From NCBI GenBank assembly GCA_900319405.1, contig ONOH01000011.1, positions 1 to 64,000 of the forward strand: 64,000 nucleotides of DNA. The letters are read 5' to 3'. How positions within the stretch are numbered: position 1 is the first letter of the stretch; every line of letters starts with the position of its first letter. Source of the stretch: an uncultured Bacteroidales bacterium. Its GTDB lineage: Bacteria > Bacteroidota > Bacteroidia > Bacteroidales > UBA932. Below are positions 16,275-25,202 of the stretch, piece after piece. The position numbers and the translations under genes are program-made. The notes beneath the pieces are model-generated. The model searched no databases. It was given only the letters and a program-made list of their open reading frames with translations, and had not been told where the DNA came from.

Positions 16275-18080
16275 ATGAGAAAGATATCGCTGCTTCTTGT
16301 GTTTTTGGTCCTGTCCCTTTTTGCCGATGCCAAACCGGCCAGGCCGGGCTTTTTCCGCTATGTTCAGCCGGACGGCAGCACCGTACTGATCCGGCGCCAC
16401 GGGGACGAGTGGGGACACTGGAGCACCGATGACAAGGGCCGTGTGGTGGAGAAGGGGGCCGATGGCTTTTATCGGCCCGTAGAGGGAATGACGCAGACAA
16501 AAGCCGCGCAGGGAGCCGCTTTCCGGCGCGAGGCCGCCCGCCGGCAGAGCGCATCGGTCCCGTCCAAAGCCCCGCTTGCCGTGGGGCGGAAAAACTTCCT
16601 TCTGATCCTGGTCGAGTTCAGCGACCTGGCGTTCACTCTGCCTTCCCCTCACGAGACGTTCGACCGTCAGATGAACCTGCAGGGGTATTCGGCCAATGGG
16701 GCCAGCGGCAGTGCCAGAGACTTCTATTACGAGAATTCGCACGGCGTTTTCGATCCTGTGTTCGATGTTCTGGGTCCGGTGAAACTGGACAAGGAGATGG
16801 CCTATTATGGGAAAAACAACAAGAACGGACATGAAGATAAAGCCCCCGAGGCGGTACGCGACGCCCTCCTCAAGCTGGACGGAGAGGTCGATTTTTCCCG
16901 CTACGATCTGGACGAAGACGGATGGGTGGACCTGGTATATATGATTTATGCCGGGAAGGGCGAGGCTGACGGAGGGGACGACGACTCCATCTGGGCCCAT
17001 CAGTGGGATTTGAGATCCGTCGGAATCGACCTTTCCCTGGATGGGAAAAAGCTGGGCCGATACGCCTGCAGCCCGGAGCTGCAGAGGGACGGCTACATTG
17101 ACGGCATCGGGTCCGTCTGCCACGAATTCGGCCACGCCTTGGGCCTCCCCGATTTTTACGACACGGATTACGATCTCAACGGCAAGTCCAGAACCCTGCT
17201 GGAATATTCTACAATGGATTCCGGCTGCTATAACAACGACAGTCGCACCCCGCCGTTTTTCAATATCGAGGAGCGCGTGATCCTGGGCTGGCTGGAGGAG
17301 TCTGCCATCCGGGAGTTCCCTGAGGATGGAGTGTACACGCTGGAGACAGTGGACGACAATGTGGCGTACAAAATCCCTACCGATATGGAGGGAGAGTATT
17401 TTGTCGTGGAATGCCGTACCCGTACAGCCTGGGACCGGTATATTCCCTCGCCGGGCCTTTTGGTGTACCACGTGGACAAATCGGAAAGGCAGGTGAAGAT
17501 TCTGGATTCCTGGGGCCAGGAGAAGTATTCCGTTGCAAAGGTCCTGTGGGAAGACTGGCGTACAGACAATGCCATCAACGAGAACGGAGAGCATCCCTGT
17601 TTTTATGTGGAAGCCTCGTCGGCTCCCGGAGACGTTTCCTTCGGGATGAAGTTCCGAAGCGAGTACGGCCGGTACTTCGACCCGCAGTACAGCGACTGTC
17701 TTCCCTTCCCGGGAAGGGACAAGGTAAGGGAGTATGTTCCCGTGAGTTGGAACAGGGTCTATTCGCGTGTGAAACTTTCCGAAATCGACTTCGTTTCCGG
17801 CAAGGCGACCTTCCGTGTCCAGGGCGTTTCCGCCAGCCTTCTGAACCATCCTTTCATTGCCAATCCGGGGAAGGGAGTGTATTCTGCCGGCGAGCGCTTC
17901 CAGCTGTCGCTGGTTCTCCCGGACGGGTATGTTGCCTCGGAAGTAAGGTGGCTTTTTGATGGAAAAACCGTCCCTGAAGGCTTTGTCATCCTCTCTGCCG
18001 GTCGCCATACCGTGGAGGCGCAGCTGAGCACGGAAGGGGGAAGGAAAGATACGGTAAGCCTGGAAATAGAGGTAAAGTGA
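16275..18080 (+). CDS. M6-family metalloprotease (immune-inhibitor-A-like)
   Basis: 601 residues with signal peptide MRKISLLLVFLVLSLFADA. A propeptide-like region precedes NFLLILVEFSDLAF (~110). The zinc site HEFGHALGLPDFYD (~282-295) is the M6 signature HExxHxxGxxD, followed by STMDSGCYNND. A secreted or surface endopeptidase, intact at every motif I can check. It ends the operon that starts at 10250. No clear sorting domain is visible at the C terminus. Confidence 0.88.
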   Translation: MRKISLLLVFLVLSLFADAKPARPGFFRYVQPDGSTVLIRRHGDEWGHWSTDDKGRVVEKGADGFYRPVEGMTQTKAAQGAAFRREAARRQSASVPSKAPLAVGRKNFLLILVEFSDLAFTLPSPHETFDRQMNLQGYSANGASGSARDFYYENSHGVFDPVFDVLGPVKLDKEMAYYGKNNKNGHEDKAPEAVRDALLKLDGEVDFSRYDLDEDGWVDLVYMIYAGKGEADGGDDDSIWAHQWDLRSVGIDLSLDGKKLGRYACSPELQRDGYIDGIGSVCHEFGHALGLPDFYDTDYDLNGKSRTLLEYSTMDSGCYNNDSRTPPFFNIEERVILGWLEESAIREFPEDGVYTLETVDDNVAYKIPTDMEGEYFVVECRTRTAWDRYIPSPGLLVYHVDKSERQVKILDSWGQEKYSVAKVLWEDWRTDNAINENGEHPCFYVEASSAPGDVSFGMKFRSEYGRYFDPQYSDCLPFPGRDKVREYVPVSWNRVYSRVKLSEIDFVSGKATFRVQGVSASLLNHPFIANPGKGVYSAGERFQLSLVLPDGYVASEVRWLFDGKTVPEGFVILSAGRHTVEAQLSTEGGRKDTVSLEIEVK

Positions 18081-18121
18081 AAAAGATTCCAAAATAATTT
18101 TGGATGCTGAATTTTTTTTCT

Positions 18122-18129
18122 TACCTTTG
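18122..18129 (+). promoter_or_regulatory. TAnnTTTG promoter for tRNA-Glu/rpsT
   Basis: TACCTTTG lies 13 nt before the tRNA-Glu 5' end and follows a run of eight T. Confidence 0.6.
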
Positions 18130-18142
18130 CAGTCCCAAGTTT

Positions 18143-18217
18143 GGTGGGTTCGTATAACGGTTAGTACTCAGGATTTTCATTCCTGCAATAGGAGTTCGAT
18201 TCTCCTACCCACTACCA
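18143..18217 (+). tRNA. tRNA-Glu (UUC)
   Basis: Cloverleaf by eye: acceptor GGTGGGT/ACCCACT with a G-U first pair, anticodon stem CAGGA/TCCTG around loop TTTTCAT (anticodon TTC), and T-arm with GTTCGAT. CCA is encoded. Confidence 0.95.
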
Positions 18218-18236
18218 GATATAAAAAAGTAAAATA

Positions 18237-18491
18237 ATGGCAAACACTAAATCCGCCGCACGTGCCGCCCGTCAGAGCGAGCGTCACCGCCTGCATAACA
18301 AGTATTATGCAAAGACCACGAGGAACGCCATCCGCGACCTCCGCAACACAACAGACAAGGCAGCAGCCCAGGAGAATGCTCCCAAGGTCTATGCCATGAT
18401 TGACAAACTCGCCAAAATCGGGGTTATCCACAAAAACAAAGCGGCCAACCTCAAGAGCGGTCTCCAAGTGTATATTAACAAGCTCGCTTAA
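18237..18491 (+). CDS. rpsT: 30S ribosomal protein S20
   Basis: 84 residues, highly basic, starting [18 protein letters not shown], the S20 signature. It binds 16S rRNA in the 30S body. It lies between tRNA-Glu and tRNA-Pro and is probably co-transcribed with them. The terminator hairpin at 18477-18504 overlaps its last codons. Confidence 0.97.
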   Translation: MANTKSAARAARQSERHRLHNKYYAKTTRNAIRDLRNTTDKAAAQENAPKVYAMIDKLAKIGVIHKNKAANLKSGLQVYINKLA

Positions 18492-18504
18492 GAGCTTGTT
18501 TTTT
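18477..18504 (+). terminator. Terminator overlapping rpsT stop
   Basis: AACAAGCTC (18477-18485) and GAGCTTGTT (18492-18500) pair perfectly around a 6-nt loop, and the T-run continues to 18504. The hairpin starts inside the coding region. Confidence 0.75.
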
Positions 18505-18506
18505 AT

Positions 18507-18579
18507 CGGGATGTAGCGCAGTTGGTAGCGCACTACGTTCGGGACGTAGGGGTCGCTCGTTCGAGTCGAGTCATCCCGA
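18507..18579 (+). tRNA. tRNA-Pro (CGG)
   Basis: Acceptor CGGGATG/CATCCCG, anticodon stem CTACG/CGTAG with loop TTCGGGA (anticodon CGG), T-arm GTTCGAGTC. CCA is not encoded. Starts two bases after the rpsT terminator T-run. Confidence 0.92.
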
Positions 18580-18586
18580 CACATCA

Positions 18587-18619
18587 AGAAGCCAGGCACC
18601 TTGCCCGGCTTCTTTTTTT
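18587..18619 (+). terminator. Terminator after tRNA-Pro
   Basis: AGAAGCC (18587-18593) pairs with GGCTTCT (18607-18613), with further GG/CC pairing inside and a T-run to 18619. Confidence 0.8.
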
Positions 18620-18643
18620 GTCCGTGAAGGAAGGAGGGGGGAT

Positions 18644-18670
18644 AAAAAAACACCGGCATTGCTGCCGGTG
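18644..18670 (-). terminator. Terminator of tRNA-Asn (minus strand)
   Basis: CACCGGCA (18651-18658) and TGCCGGTG (18663-18670) pair perfectly. On the minus strand the hairpin is followed by seven T (18650-18644). Confidence 0.8.
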
Positions 18671-18678
18671 CTTGGGAG

Positions 18679-18752
18679 CTCCCCCTGTTGGACTTGAACC
18701 AACGACCCTCTGATTAACAGTCAGATGCTCTAACCAACTGAGCTAAGGAGGA
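18679..18752 (-). tRNA. tRNA-Asn (GUU)
   Basis: On the minus strand: acceptor TCCTCCT/AGGGGGA, D-arm TAGCTCAGTTGGTTAGAGCA, anticodon stem TCTGA/TCAGA with loop CTGTTAA (anticodon GTT), and T-arm GTTCAAGTC. CCA is not encoded. Confidence 0.95.
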
Positions 18753-18780
18753 ATTTTCCGCTATTTCCGTAACGGGATTG

Positions 18781-18788
18781 CAAAGGTA
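18781..18788 (-). promoter_or_regulatory. TAnnTTTG promoter for tRNA-Asn
   Basis: TACCTTTG on the minus strand, 28 nt before the tRNA 5' end; the same box sequence as for tRNA-Glu. Confidence 0.6.
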
Positions 18789-18858
18789 CAATCTTTTTTG
18801 GATTCTCCAAAGGTTTTACTGAAAAATTTACAAAAGATTTATCTTACCGGATTTTTTG

Positions 18859-18866
18859 TATATTTG
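18859..18866 (+). promoter_or_regulatory. TAnnTTTG promoter for HU-CCDC81 gene
   Basis: TATATTTG after a T-run, 28 nt before ATG 18895. Confidence 0.55.
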
Positions 18867-18894
18867 TAAAATAAACCAGCAATTACACAGTAAG

Positions 18895-19743
18895 ATGGAT
18901 ATCGACCTCCTTGCCAGAATGGTGAAAGAAGTGGTGATGGATCACGACAGTGTCACGCTTCCCGGTGTAGGTTGTTTTGTGACGGAACTTGTCCCGGCTG
19001 CCTTTGCCGACAGGGGGTACACCATCTTGCCGCCGTACCGGCGTTTGTATTTTACGCCCAAGCAGGGGGAGGACAGCTATCTGGTGGATTTATACGCCAA
19101 GGCCAATTCCGTCCCCAAGGCTGATGCCAACCGCATTCTCACCGACTTCCTTGCAGAGATGAAGGAGGTGCTCAAGGTGAAAAAGACCATCATTTTCCCG
19201 GGTCTGGGACGCCTGAGGGCCACCCGGGAGAATCATTTCTTTTTCGTGGCCGATGAGGACCTGGATATCTATCCGTCCGGATTCGGCCTGCAGCCCATCT
19301 CCCTGAAGACCCATGAGGAGACGAAGGAAGAGGTGGAGCAGGCGGTTTCCACCCTCGCCGAAATCCTGATCGCAGAGCCTGAGCCGGTCCCCGAGCCTGA
19401 GCCGGTCCCCGAGCCAGAGCCGGTCCCCGAGCCTGAACCGGTTGCTGATCCCGAACCCGCCCCCGAGCCAGAGCCGGTCCCCGAGCCTGAACCGGTTGCC
19501 GATCCCGATCCCGAATCCGCCCCCGAGCCTGAATCGGTCGCCGATCCCGAACCCGCCCCCGAACCGGTCGCCGAACCGAAAAAGAAGGGGAAGGCGGGGA
19601 AGGTGATTCTGCGTTTTCTGCTGGTGCTGCTGATCGTTCTGGCCGTTTTGGTGATAGCCCTTGCGGTGCTGGGCCGGGTGGCCCCGGAGTGGCTGGATTC
19701 TTTCCTGTATTCGGCCGAGGAGCTTGAAATTCTCCACAAATAG
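18895..19743 (+). CDS. HU-CCDC81-type protein with acidic-proline linker and C-terminal TM
   Basis: 282 residues from ATG 18895. The first ~140 residues contain two HU-like units ([16 protein letters not shown] and then [19 protein letters not shown]), the pattern of the prokaryotic HU-CCDC81 domains. A low-complexity linker (~160-230) of repeated [13 protein letters not shown] units follows, then a basic patch and one membrane helix (~240-262) with a short tail. Known relatives often end in a peptidoglycan-binding SPOR domain, which is absent here. The DNA-binding-like N terminus would be cytoplasmic if the helix anchors the C terminus. Function unknown; tethering of DNA or protein at the membrane is inference. 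Confidence 0.75.
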   Translation: MDIDLLARMVKEVVMDHDSVTLPGVGCFVTELVPAAFADRGYTILPPYRRLYFTPKQGEDSYLVDLYAKANSVPKADANRILTDFLAEMKEVLKVKKTIIFPGLGRLRATRENHFFFVADEDLDIYPSGFGLQPISLKTHEETKEEVEQAVSTLAEILIAEPEPVPEPEPVPEPEPVPEPEPVADPEPAPEPEPVPEPEPVADPDPESAPEPESVADPEPAPEPVAEPKKKGKAGKVILRFLLVLLIVLAVLVIALAVLGRVAPEWLDSFLYSAEELEILHK

Positions 19744-19774
19744 TGTTAACTTCGCGGACCCTAAACCGAGCGAT

Positions 19775-20521
19775 ATGAAACCTGTGAGCCGTGAAGGTTA
19801 TAAGTTCCGTCAGGATGTTTGCATCCCCTGCTATCAGACCAGCGACAAAAGCCTCCTGAGGCCGTCTGCTTTTATGGACCTGGCCCAGGAGATAGCTTAC
19901 TGGGCTGCAGAGGAACTGGGTTTCGGTTACGATACGCTTCATATCCACCATACGGCCTGGGTGCTCAGCCGGATGCACGTCCGTTTCCAGAAACCGGTAG
20001 CCTGGAGAGACCCGATTGTCCTGTACACCTGGCACAAGGGGGCCGGCGGTCTGTTTTATCTCAGGGACTTCGACCTCCGGAACGGGTCGGGGGAGTCCTG
20101 CATTGCCGCCACGAGTTCCTGGGTAGTTATTAACGAGGAAACCCGCCGCCTGGTGCGTCCCGAGGAGATGGAGCACCTCCTGGACATAGACTATGACGTG
20201 GAAGACGCCGTTGCTGAGCAGGCTCCCAAAATCGTCCTTCCCAGGGGCGTGGAGCCCGAGCGTGCCGGAGAGCACGTCGTGGCCTACTCGGACATCGACC
20301 TTATCGGCCATACCAACAATGCGCGCTATGTGGTGTGGGCTATGGATTGCCTGCCCCTGGATCAGGCCGAAATGCCCCTGAAGGATTTGTACATCAATTT
20401 CAACAAGGAAACCAAAGCCTGCGAAACGGTGGCCCTTTTCCGCCTCAAGGAGGGAAACACCTGGTATGTGGAAGGCCGTGTGGAAGGGAAATCCTGCTTT
20501 GTGGTAAAAATGGAGTTCTAG
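19775..20521 (+). CDS. Acyl-ACP thioesterase (FatA/FatB family)
   Basis: 248 residues with an ATG at 19775. A double hot-dog fold protein that releases fatty acids from acyl-ACP in the cytoplasm. The first hot dog has AFMDLAQEIAYWAAEELGFG and WVLSRMHVRFQKPV. The second begins near IVLPRGVEPER and has the catalytic-type YSDIDLIGHTNNARYVVWAMD. Length is as in Bacteroidota homologues. It lies 31 bp after the HU-CCDC81 gene and 1 bp before the transporter gene. Confidence 0.9.
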   Translation: MKPVSREGYKFRQDVCIPCYQTSDKSLLRPSAFMDLAQEIAYWAAEELGFGYDTLHIHHTAWVLSRMHVRFQKPVAWRDPIVLYTWHKGAGGLFYLRDFDLRNGSGESCIAATSSWVVINEETRRLVRPEEMEHLLDIDYDVEDAVAEQAPKIVLPRGVEPERAGEHVVAYSDIDLIGHTNNARYVVWAMDCLPLDQAEMPLKDLYINFNKETKACETVALFRLKEGNTWYVEGRVEGKSCFVVKMEF

Positions 20522-20522
20522 G

Positions 20523-22208
20523 ATGAAAGATTTGTTTTTTGGATACGGAATCGCCCATTCCATCATGCTGCTGGCTTTTGTAATCGGAGCCGGCATTTTC
20601 CTGGGACGCTTCAAGGTCAAGGGAATCTCTCTGGGCTCCACCTGGATTCTGTTTCTGGGCATCCTTATGGGACATCTGGGCTTCAAGGCCGACCTGGACC
20701 TCCTCCATTTCGTGAAGGAGTTTGGCCTAATCCTCTTTGTCTTTTCCATCGGCCTGCAGGTAGGCCCCGGTTTCTTTCATTCGTTCAAAAGCGGCGGGGT
20801 GAAGATGAACCTGCTGGCTGCCATGTGTATTCTGCTGGCGGTGGCGGTTACCTGGGTCATTTCCCTTGCTGCGGGAGAGGACCTTGGCATTATGACGGGA
20901 GTGATGTCCGGCGCCGTTACCAATACGCCCGGCCTGGGTGCCGCTCAGCAGACGTATATCGACGTGTCCGTAGCCGGCGGTACCAGCGTTCTGGCGGCCG
21001 GGGAAGCCTCCGAGCTCCTGGCATCGGCCTATGCCGTGGCCTATCCGATGGGTGTTATCGGCGTCATCCTTGTCATCCTGCTGGGCAAGGCGCTTTTCCG
21101 GATAGACCCGCAGAAGGAACTAGACCGGCTCAAAGCCCAGGATGACGCTGTGGACAAGGCCCGGCGAATGCACGTGGCCGTCGAGAATCCCGCCATTTTC
21201 GGGCAGAAGTTGAAAGAAATCCTCCGGGAATTCGGGGGCGATTTTGTGGTGTCCCGCATCATGAAGGGAGAGGAGATTCTTTCCCCTACCGGAGAGACCG
21301 TTCTGGAAGAAGGGGACAAGCTGCTTGTCGTTACATCCCAGCACGAGGTGGACAAAATCCGCATCCTTTTCGGCCAGGAGGTTCTTATGCACCAGACCGA
21401 CTGGCTGGAGAAAGATCACAATATGGTCACCCGCCGGATTGTGGTCACCCAGAGCGCTCTTACCGGTAAGAAACTTAAGGAACTGGCCTTCCGCAGCGCC
21501 TATGGCGTCAGTGTCACGCGGGTTATCCGTGCCGGTGTGGAACTGGTGGCCAGCCCCAACCTGTACATCCAGATGGGAGACGGTCTGATGTGCGTGGGCA
21601 CGGAAAAGAATATCGAACACCTGGCACAGAGGGTGGGAAACTCCAACGATGCCTTGAACAAGCCCAATCTGGTTCCCATCTTCCTGGGAATCGTGGTGGG
21701 CATCATCTTCGGATCTCTGCCCATCCGTTTCCCCGGCATTCCCCAGGCCATCAAACTGGGACTGGCCGGCGGCCCGCTCATCATTGCCATCCTGCTGGGG
21801 CACTTCGGCCCCAAGTATAAAATCACCACGTACACCACCACCAGTGCCAACCTGATGATTCGGGAGATTGGCATCTCCCTTTTCCTGGCGGCGGTTGGCA
21901 TCGGTGCCGGAGACAAATTTTGGGACTCCATCGTGGGTGGCGGTTACTGGTGGATTCTTTACGGCACCCTCATTACGATGATTCCGGTGGCAATCACTTT
22001 TGTGGTGGCCCGTGCGCTGTGCCATCTTAATTTCTACCAGATCTGCGGCCTTGTGAGCGGTACCTGCACCAACCCCCCGGTGCTGGCCTTTGCCCAGGGA
22101 ATGTACGGCAGCGACTACACTTCCGTGAACTACGCAACGGTTTACCCCCTGGCCATGTTCCTGCGGGTTCTGGTGGCCCAGCTCCTGATTCTGATAGCCT
22201 TGGCGTAG
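20523..22208 (+). CDS. AspT/YidE-type membrane transporter with RCK_C domains
   Basis: 561 residues. About five hydrophobic helices (~5-180), two TrkA-C (RCK_C) regulatory domains (~205-370; GDKLLVVTSQHEVDKI and LKELAFRSAYGVSVTRV), then five or six more helices (~385-560). This half-domain/RCK2/half-domain order is the AspT/YbjL/YidE putative exporter family. GVMSGAVTNTPGLGAAQQ and LVSGTCTNPPVLAFAQ are the paired signature loops. The substrate is unknown (the characterised AspT exchanges aspartate and alanine). It starts 1 bp after the thioesterase stop. Confidence 0.9.
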   Translation: MKDLFFGYGIAHSIMLLAFVIGAGIFLGRFKVKGISLGSTWILFLGILMGHLGFKADLDLLHFVKEFGLILFVFSIGLQVGPGFFHSFKSGGVKMNLLAAMCILLAVAVTWVISLAAGEDLGIMTGVMSGAVTNTPGLGAAQQTYIDVSVAGGTSVLAAGEASELLASAYAVAYPMGVIGVILVILLGKALFRIDPQKELDRLKAQDDAVDKARRMHVAVENPAIFGQKLKEILREFGGDFVVSRIMKGEEILSPTGETVLEEGDKLLVVTSQHEVDKIRILFGQEVLMHQTDWLEKDHNMVTRRIVVTQSALTGKKLKELAFRSAYGVSVTRVIRAGVELVASPNLYIQMGDGLMCVGTEKNIEHLAQRVGNSNDALNKPNLVPIFLGIVVGIIFGSLPIRFPGIPQAIKLGLAGGPLIIAILLGHFGPKYKITTYTTTSANLMIREIGISLFLAAVGIGAGDKFWDSIVGGGYWWILYGTLITMIPVAITFVVARALCHLNFYQICGLVSGTCTNPPVLAFAQGMYGSDYTSVNYATVYPLAMFLRVLVAQLLILIALA

Positions 22209-22212
22209 CGAT

Positions 22213-22803
22213 ATGATGGACTTGATCTACCCCCTGGACCCGGCCCCCGTCTATCCGCGCCCGTCCATTCACAGGCCCGGAAAGCAAGCAGTCCCCCAGG
22301 GAGAGATGTTCCCGCTGGTGGAACCCTCCGGCCTGGTGTACGGGCAGGCCGCTCGCCAATGGTGCCACGGCGGCTCCCGGGCCCTGCACGCGGTGGTCCA
22401 CCTTCACATTATGGACCGTTTCGGCCGGCTTTACCTGCAAAAACGCGCCCCGGACAAGGATTTTCTGCCCGGCTACTGGGACACGGCCGTTGGCGGACAC
22501 GTCACTTACGGAGAACGGGCCGAGGAAGCGCTCTACCGCGAGGCGGCCGAGGAACTGGGGCTGTACGCATTCAACTCCCATCCCCTGGAATCGTATGTGT
22601 ACGAGAGCGAGAGGGAGCAGGAGTTGATTTTTGTCTATGCCTTGATAGGCCACCCCGAACTGAATCCCGACATGGCCGAGGTGTCGGAAGGGAAGTGGTG
22701 GGACCTGGAAGAATTGGAACAGGCCTGGGACCGGGACATTCTCACGCCCAACTTCCAGACCGAGTTCCGGCGCATCAAGGACAGATTGCTGGCTCTCCTG
22801 TAG
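22213..22803 (+). CDS. NUDIX hydrolase
   Basis: 196 residues. The Nudix box is intact at ~95-117 (GHVTYGERAEEALYREAAEE then LGL), giving the Mg-pyrophosphatase catalytic helix. The overall resemblance is to the YfcD/isopentenyl-diphosphate isomerase-like subgroup (LYLQKRAPDKDFLPGYWD). The substrate, a nucleoside diphosphate derivative or other pyrophosphate, cannot be told. It lies 4 bp after the transporter gene, in the same operon. Confidence 0.88.
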   Translation: MMDLIYPLDPAPVYPRPSIHRPGKQAVPQGEMFPLVEPSGLVYGQAARQWCHGGSRALHAVVHLHIMDRFGRLYLQKRAPDKDFLPGYWDTAVGGHVTYGERAEEALYREAAEELGLYAFNSHPLESYVYESEREQELIFVYALIGHPELNPDMAEVSEGKWWDLEELEQAWDRDILTPNFQTEFRRIKDRLLALL

Positions 22804-22838
22804 GATTTTCCCCCAAAAAGCCTTAACTTTACAAAGTT

Positions 22839-24389
22839 ATGGCAACAGATATCGACAAATTTGTGCACGACCAGTTGTCGGTTTGGCCGGCGGTGGCGGC
22901 GAAGTACCGCGCCCTCAAAAGCGCCCGTACCCGTACCCTGCCCCAGGGCGGCATCCTGGTCACCCTGCAGTCCAATCCCGGAAGGCTGCCCATCTTCGAC
23001 CATGGATGTCCGTTGTGCGAGGAGAACTATATGGAGCACCAGCACACCCTCCCTTTCGAAGGACGCAAAGGGCGCAAATACAATATCCTGGTGAACCGGG
23101 CCCCGATCTTCCCCAATCATCTGGTGATTACGCGCGATATCCACACCCCGCAGACCATCTGGCACCGCTTCCCGGATATGCTGGACCTGGCGGCTCAACT
23201 GGACCGGTACATCGTTTTCTACAACAGCCCCAACAGTGGAACTTCGGTTCCCCAGCATGCCCATTTCCAAGCCTGTCCCAAGGGATATATGCCCCTGGAA
23301 CGCGTTATGGAGCGCCTTCTGCGTACGGTTGCCGGTGGAAGTGTTCCGGAAGAACTGGAGTTCATCGATACGGTGCGGGATGCGCAGCTGTACCATTACA
23401 AGCGCTTCAACCGTGGCATTTTTATGCTCCGCGCCAAAACCGCCAAATCGATGGCCAAGCTCTTCTATCGGCTCCTGGACTGCCTGAACTTGTTGGCCGA
23501 AGAGACCGAACCGCGCTTCAACGCCTTCACGTATTGCAGCGAAGGAGAGTTCCGGGCGCTGGTATCGCTTCGCGGCGCTTCCCGTCCCCGCTGCTATTAT
23601 GCGGAAGGGGAGGAGCGTTTTGCCCTCACCCCCGGAGCGGCCGATATGGCGGGCTTCGTGGTGGTTCCGGAAGAGGGGGATTTCGACCGTCTGAACGCCG
23701 CCGTCCTGCAGGAAATCTATCAGGAGGTGAGTCTGTCGGAGGCGGAGGAAAAGCGGCTTTTGTGGCGCCTCGTCCGCACTCAGCCTAAGGTGGAGGTGGG
23801 CATCTGCGCCGCCAGGGAGATCGATTTTGAGATCATCTCCGACGGAGCCGGTCCGCAGAAGGTGAGCTACCGGGAAGGAAAGATAGACTACAACGGGGTC
23901 CTGTACGACGAACTGGTTTTCGAGGCGGTCACCATTTCTACACTTTTCGCAGAACCCTCCTTTATCCTGTACGGGGAGGGGGGAGTGCGCCGCTATGCCG
24001 GCACCCTCAAGCTGATGGCCGATAAGGGCCGGGTGGAGGCCGTGAATATCCTGGGGGCCGAGGATTACCTGCTGAGCGTGATTTCCCTCCTCCCGCCCGG
24101 GCAGCGCCGGCATGAGGTCATCTCCATCCGCCGCTCCCTGACGGAGCAGGTGGCCCGGCGCCGGGAGGGACGCCTGCGCACCGATGGCCCGGAACTTGTG
24201 AATACACCGGAGGTGGTTACTTACCTGGAACACAGGCCCTCCGGCATCGGCACGGAGCAGGACAGTCCGATACACGGTCGATACGACGTCTGCGCGTCGG
24301 AGCACTGCTACCGTTATGAAGGCCTTACGCCTGCGGCCGATGCCAACGCCCGCGCCGTCATAGATGAAACCTGGGGACAGACAGAATAA
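22839..24389 (+). CDS. DUF4922 HIT-like protein with truncated SpoIID-like C terminus
   Basis: 516 residues. The N-terminal ~250 residues match DUF4922: PIFDHGCPLCEENY, NILVNRAPIFPNHL and GTSVPQHAHFQACPKG. The HxH pattern (His ~140 and 142) is that of the GalT/HIT nucleotidyl-transferase fold. From ~380 the sequence resembles SpoIID/LytB (YAGTLKLMADKG, VNILGAEDYLLSVIS, YDVCASEHCYRYEGLT). It stops right after AVIDETWGQ, where SpoIID proteins continue for some 100-200 residues. The usual SEM catalytic block after DYL..VI is LLPPG here. The lytic activity is therefore probably lost. murI starts 7 bp downstream. An overlapping TAACTTT/AAAGTTA palindrome (22824-22839) sits at the start codon. Confidence 0.65.
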   Translation: MATDIDKFVHDQLSVWPAVAAKYRALKSARTRTLPQGGILVTLQSNPGRLPIFDHGCPLCEENYMEHQHTLPFEGRKGRKYNILVNRAPIFPNHLVITRDIHTPQTIWHRFPDMLDLAAQLDRYIVFYNSPNSGTSVPQHAHFQACPKGYMPLERVMERLLRTVAGGSVPEELEFIDTVRDAQLYHYKRFNRGIFMLRAKTAKSMAKLFYRLLDCLNLLAEETEPRFNAFTYCSEGEFRALVSLRGASRPRCYYAEGEERFALTPGAADMAGFVVVPEEGDFDRLNAAVLQEIYQEVSLSEAEEKRLLWRLVRTQPKVEVGICAAREIDFEIISDGAGPQKVSYREGKIDYNGVLYDELVFEAVTISTLFAEPSFILYGEGGVRRYAGTLKLMADKGRVEAVNILGAEDYLLSVISLLPPGQRRHEVISIRRSLTEQVARRREGRLRTDGPELVNTPEVVTYLEHRPSGIGTEQDSPIHGRYDVCASEHCYRYEGLTPAADANARAVIDETWGQTE

Positions 24390-24396
24390 GACAGTT

Positions 24397-25149
24397 ATGG
24401 CAACGATTGGCATATTCGATTCCGGCTGCGGAGGCCTTTCGGTCTATCGGGAACTTGTGAAAGTGCTCCCCAGGGAGCAGTATCACTACTTTTCCGACAA
24501 CGCCCATTGCCCGTACGGGGAGAAATCGGCCCTGTATATCCAGCGGCGCGGACGTTTCATTACGGAGTTCCTCCTGGACCGGGGTGCCGATATCATCGTG
24601 GTGGCCTGCAACACCGCCACTGCGGCGGCCATCGCCACCCTTCGGGCGGAGTACCCGGACGTCCCCTTCGTGGGGATGGAACCTGCCGTCAAGCCGGCCG
24701 CCCTGGGCACCCGCAGCGGCGTTATCGGCGTCCTGGCCACGGCGGGCACCCTAAAAGGGTCCAAGTACCTCAATACCAGAGGCTTGTACGAGGACGACGT
24801 AACCATTGCGGAACACGTGGGTCAGGGCTTTGTGGAACTGGTGGAGAAGGGGATACTCGACGGCCCCGAAGCGGAATCCGTCGTGCGCGCTTCCCTGCAA
24901 CCCCTTCTGGAAACCGGGGCCGACACCATCGTCCTCGGCTGTACCCATTATCCTTTCCTGCAGGGGGTGATCCAGCGCCTGGCCGGTCCCTCCGTCCGGG
25001 TGATAGATCCCGCTCCCGCCGTGGCCCGGCAGACCGTCCACGTCCTGGAGCAGCGCGGCATCCCTACCGGAACAGGCCCGTTTTCCGTCAAACTCCACTC
25101 CTCCGGAGACCCCGCCGCACTGAACTATATCTTTTCCCTCATCATATAA
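24397..25149 (+). CDS. murI: Glutamate racemase
   Basis: 250 residues from ATG 24397. Makes D-glutamate for peptidoglycan. N-terminal IGIFDSGCGGLSVYREL, the two catalytic cysteines in VVACNTATAA and LGCTHYPFLQG, and VGMEPAVKPA are all present. It follows the HIT/SpoIID gene by 7 bp and precedes namZ, forming a cell-wall-centred cluster. Confidence 0.96.
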   Translation: MATIGIFDSGCGGLSVYRELVKVLPREQYHYFSDNAHCPYGEKSALYIQRRGRFITEFLLDRGADIIVVACNTATAAAIATLRAEYPDVPFVGMEPAVKPAALGTRSGVIGVLATAGTLKGSKYLNTRGLYEDDVTIAEHVGQGFVELVEKGILDGPEAESVVRASLQPLLETGADTIVLGCTHYPFLQGVIQRLAGPSVRVIDPAPAVARQTVHVLEQRGIPTGTGPFSVKLHSSGDPAALNYIFSLII

Positions 25150-25202
25150 TCCTCTGCGCAAAAGTGCAGACGATTTTTAACAAACAATTGATTTACAACA
25201 AA

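Noticed and set aside
15723..18092. 789-codon open frame on the minus strand
   Set aside because: It lies exactly antisense to the BACON and M6 protease genes, which have signal peptides and catalytic motifs. The antisense translation has no domain, and high GC makes long antisense frames common.
19370..19570. CRISPR-like or satellite repeat
   Set aside because: The periodicity is coding: PEPEPV-type repeats within the HU-CCDC81 gene, with variable units and no spacers.
24507..25202. N-terminal extension of the NamZ frame
   Set aside because: Out-of-frame reading through murI; the signal peptide starts at 25203.
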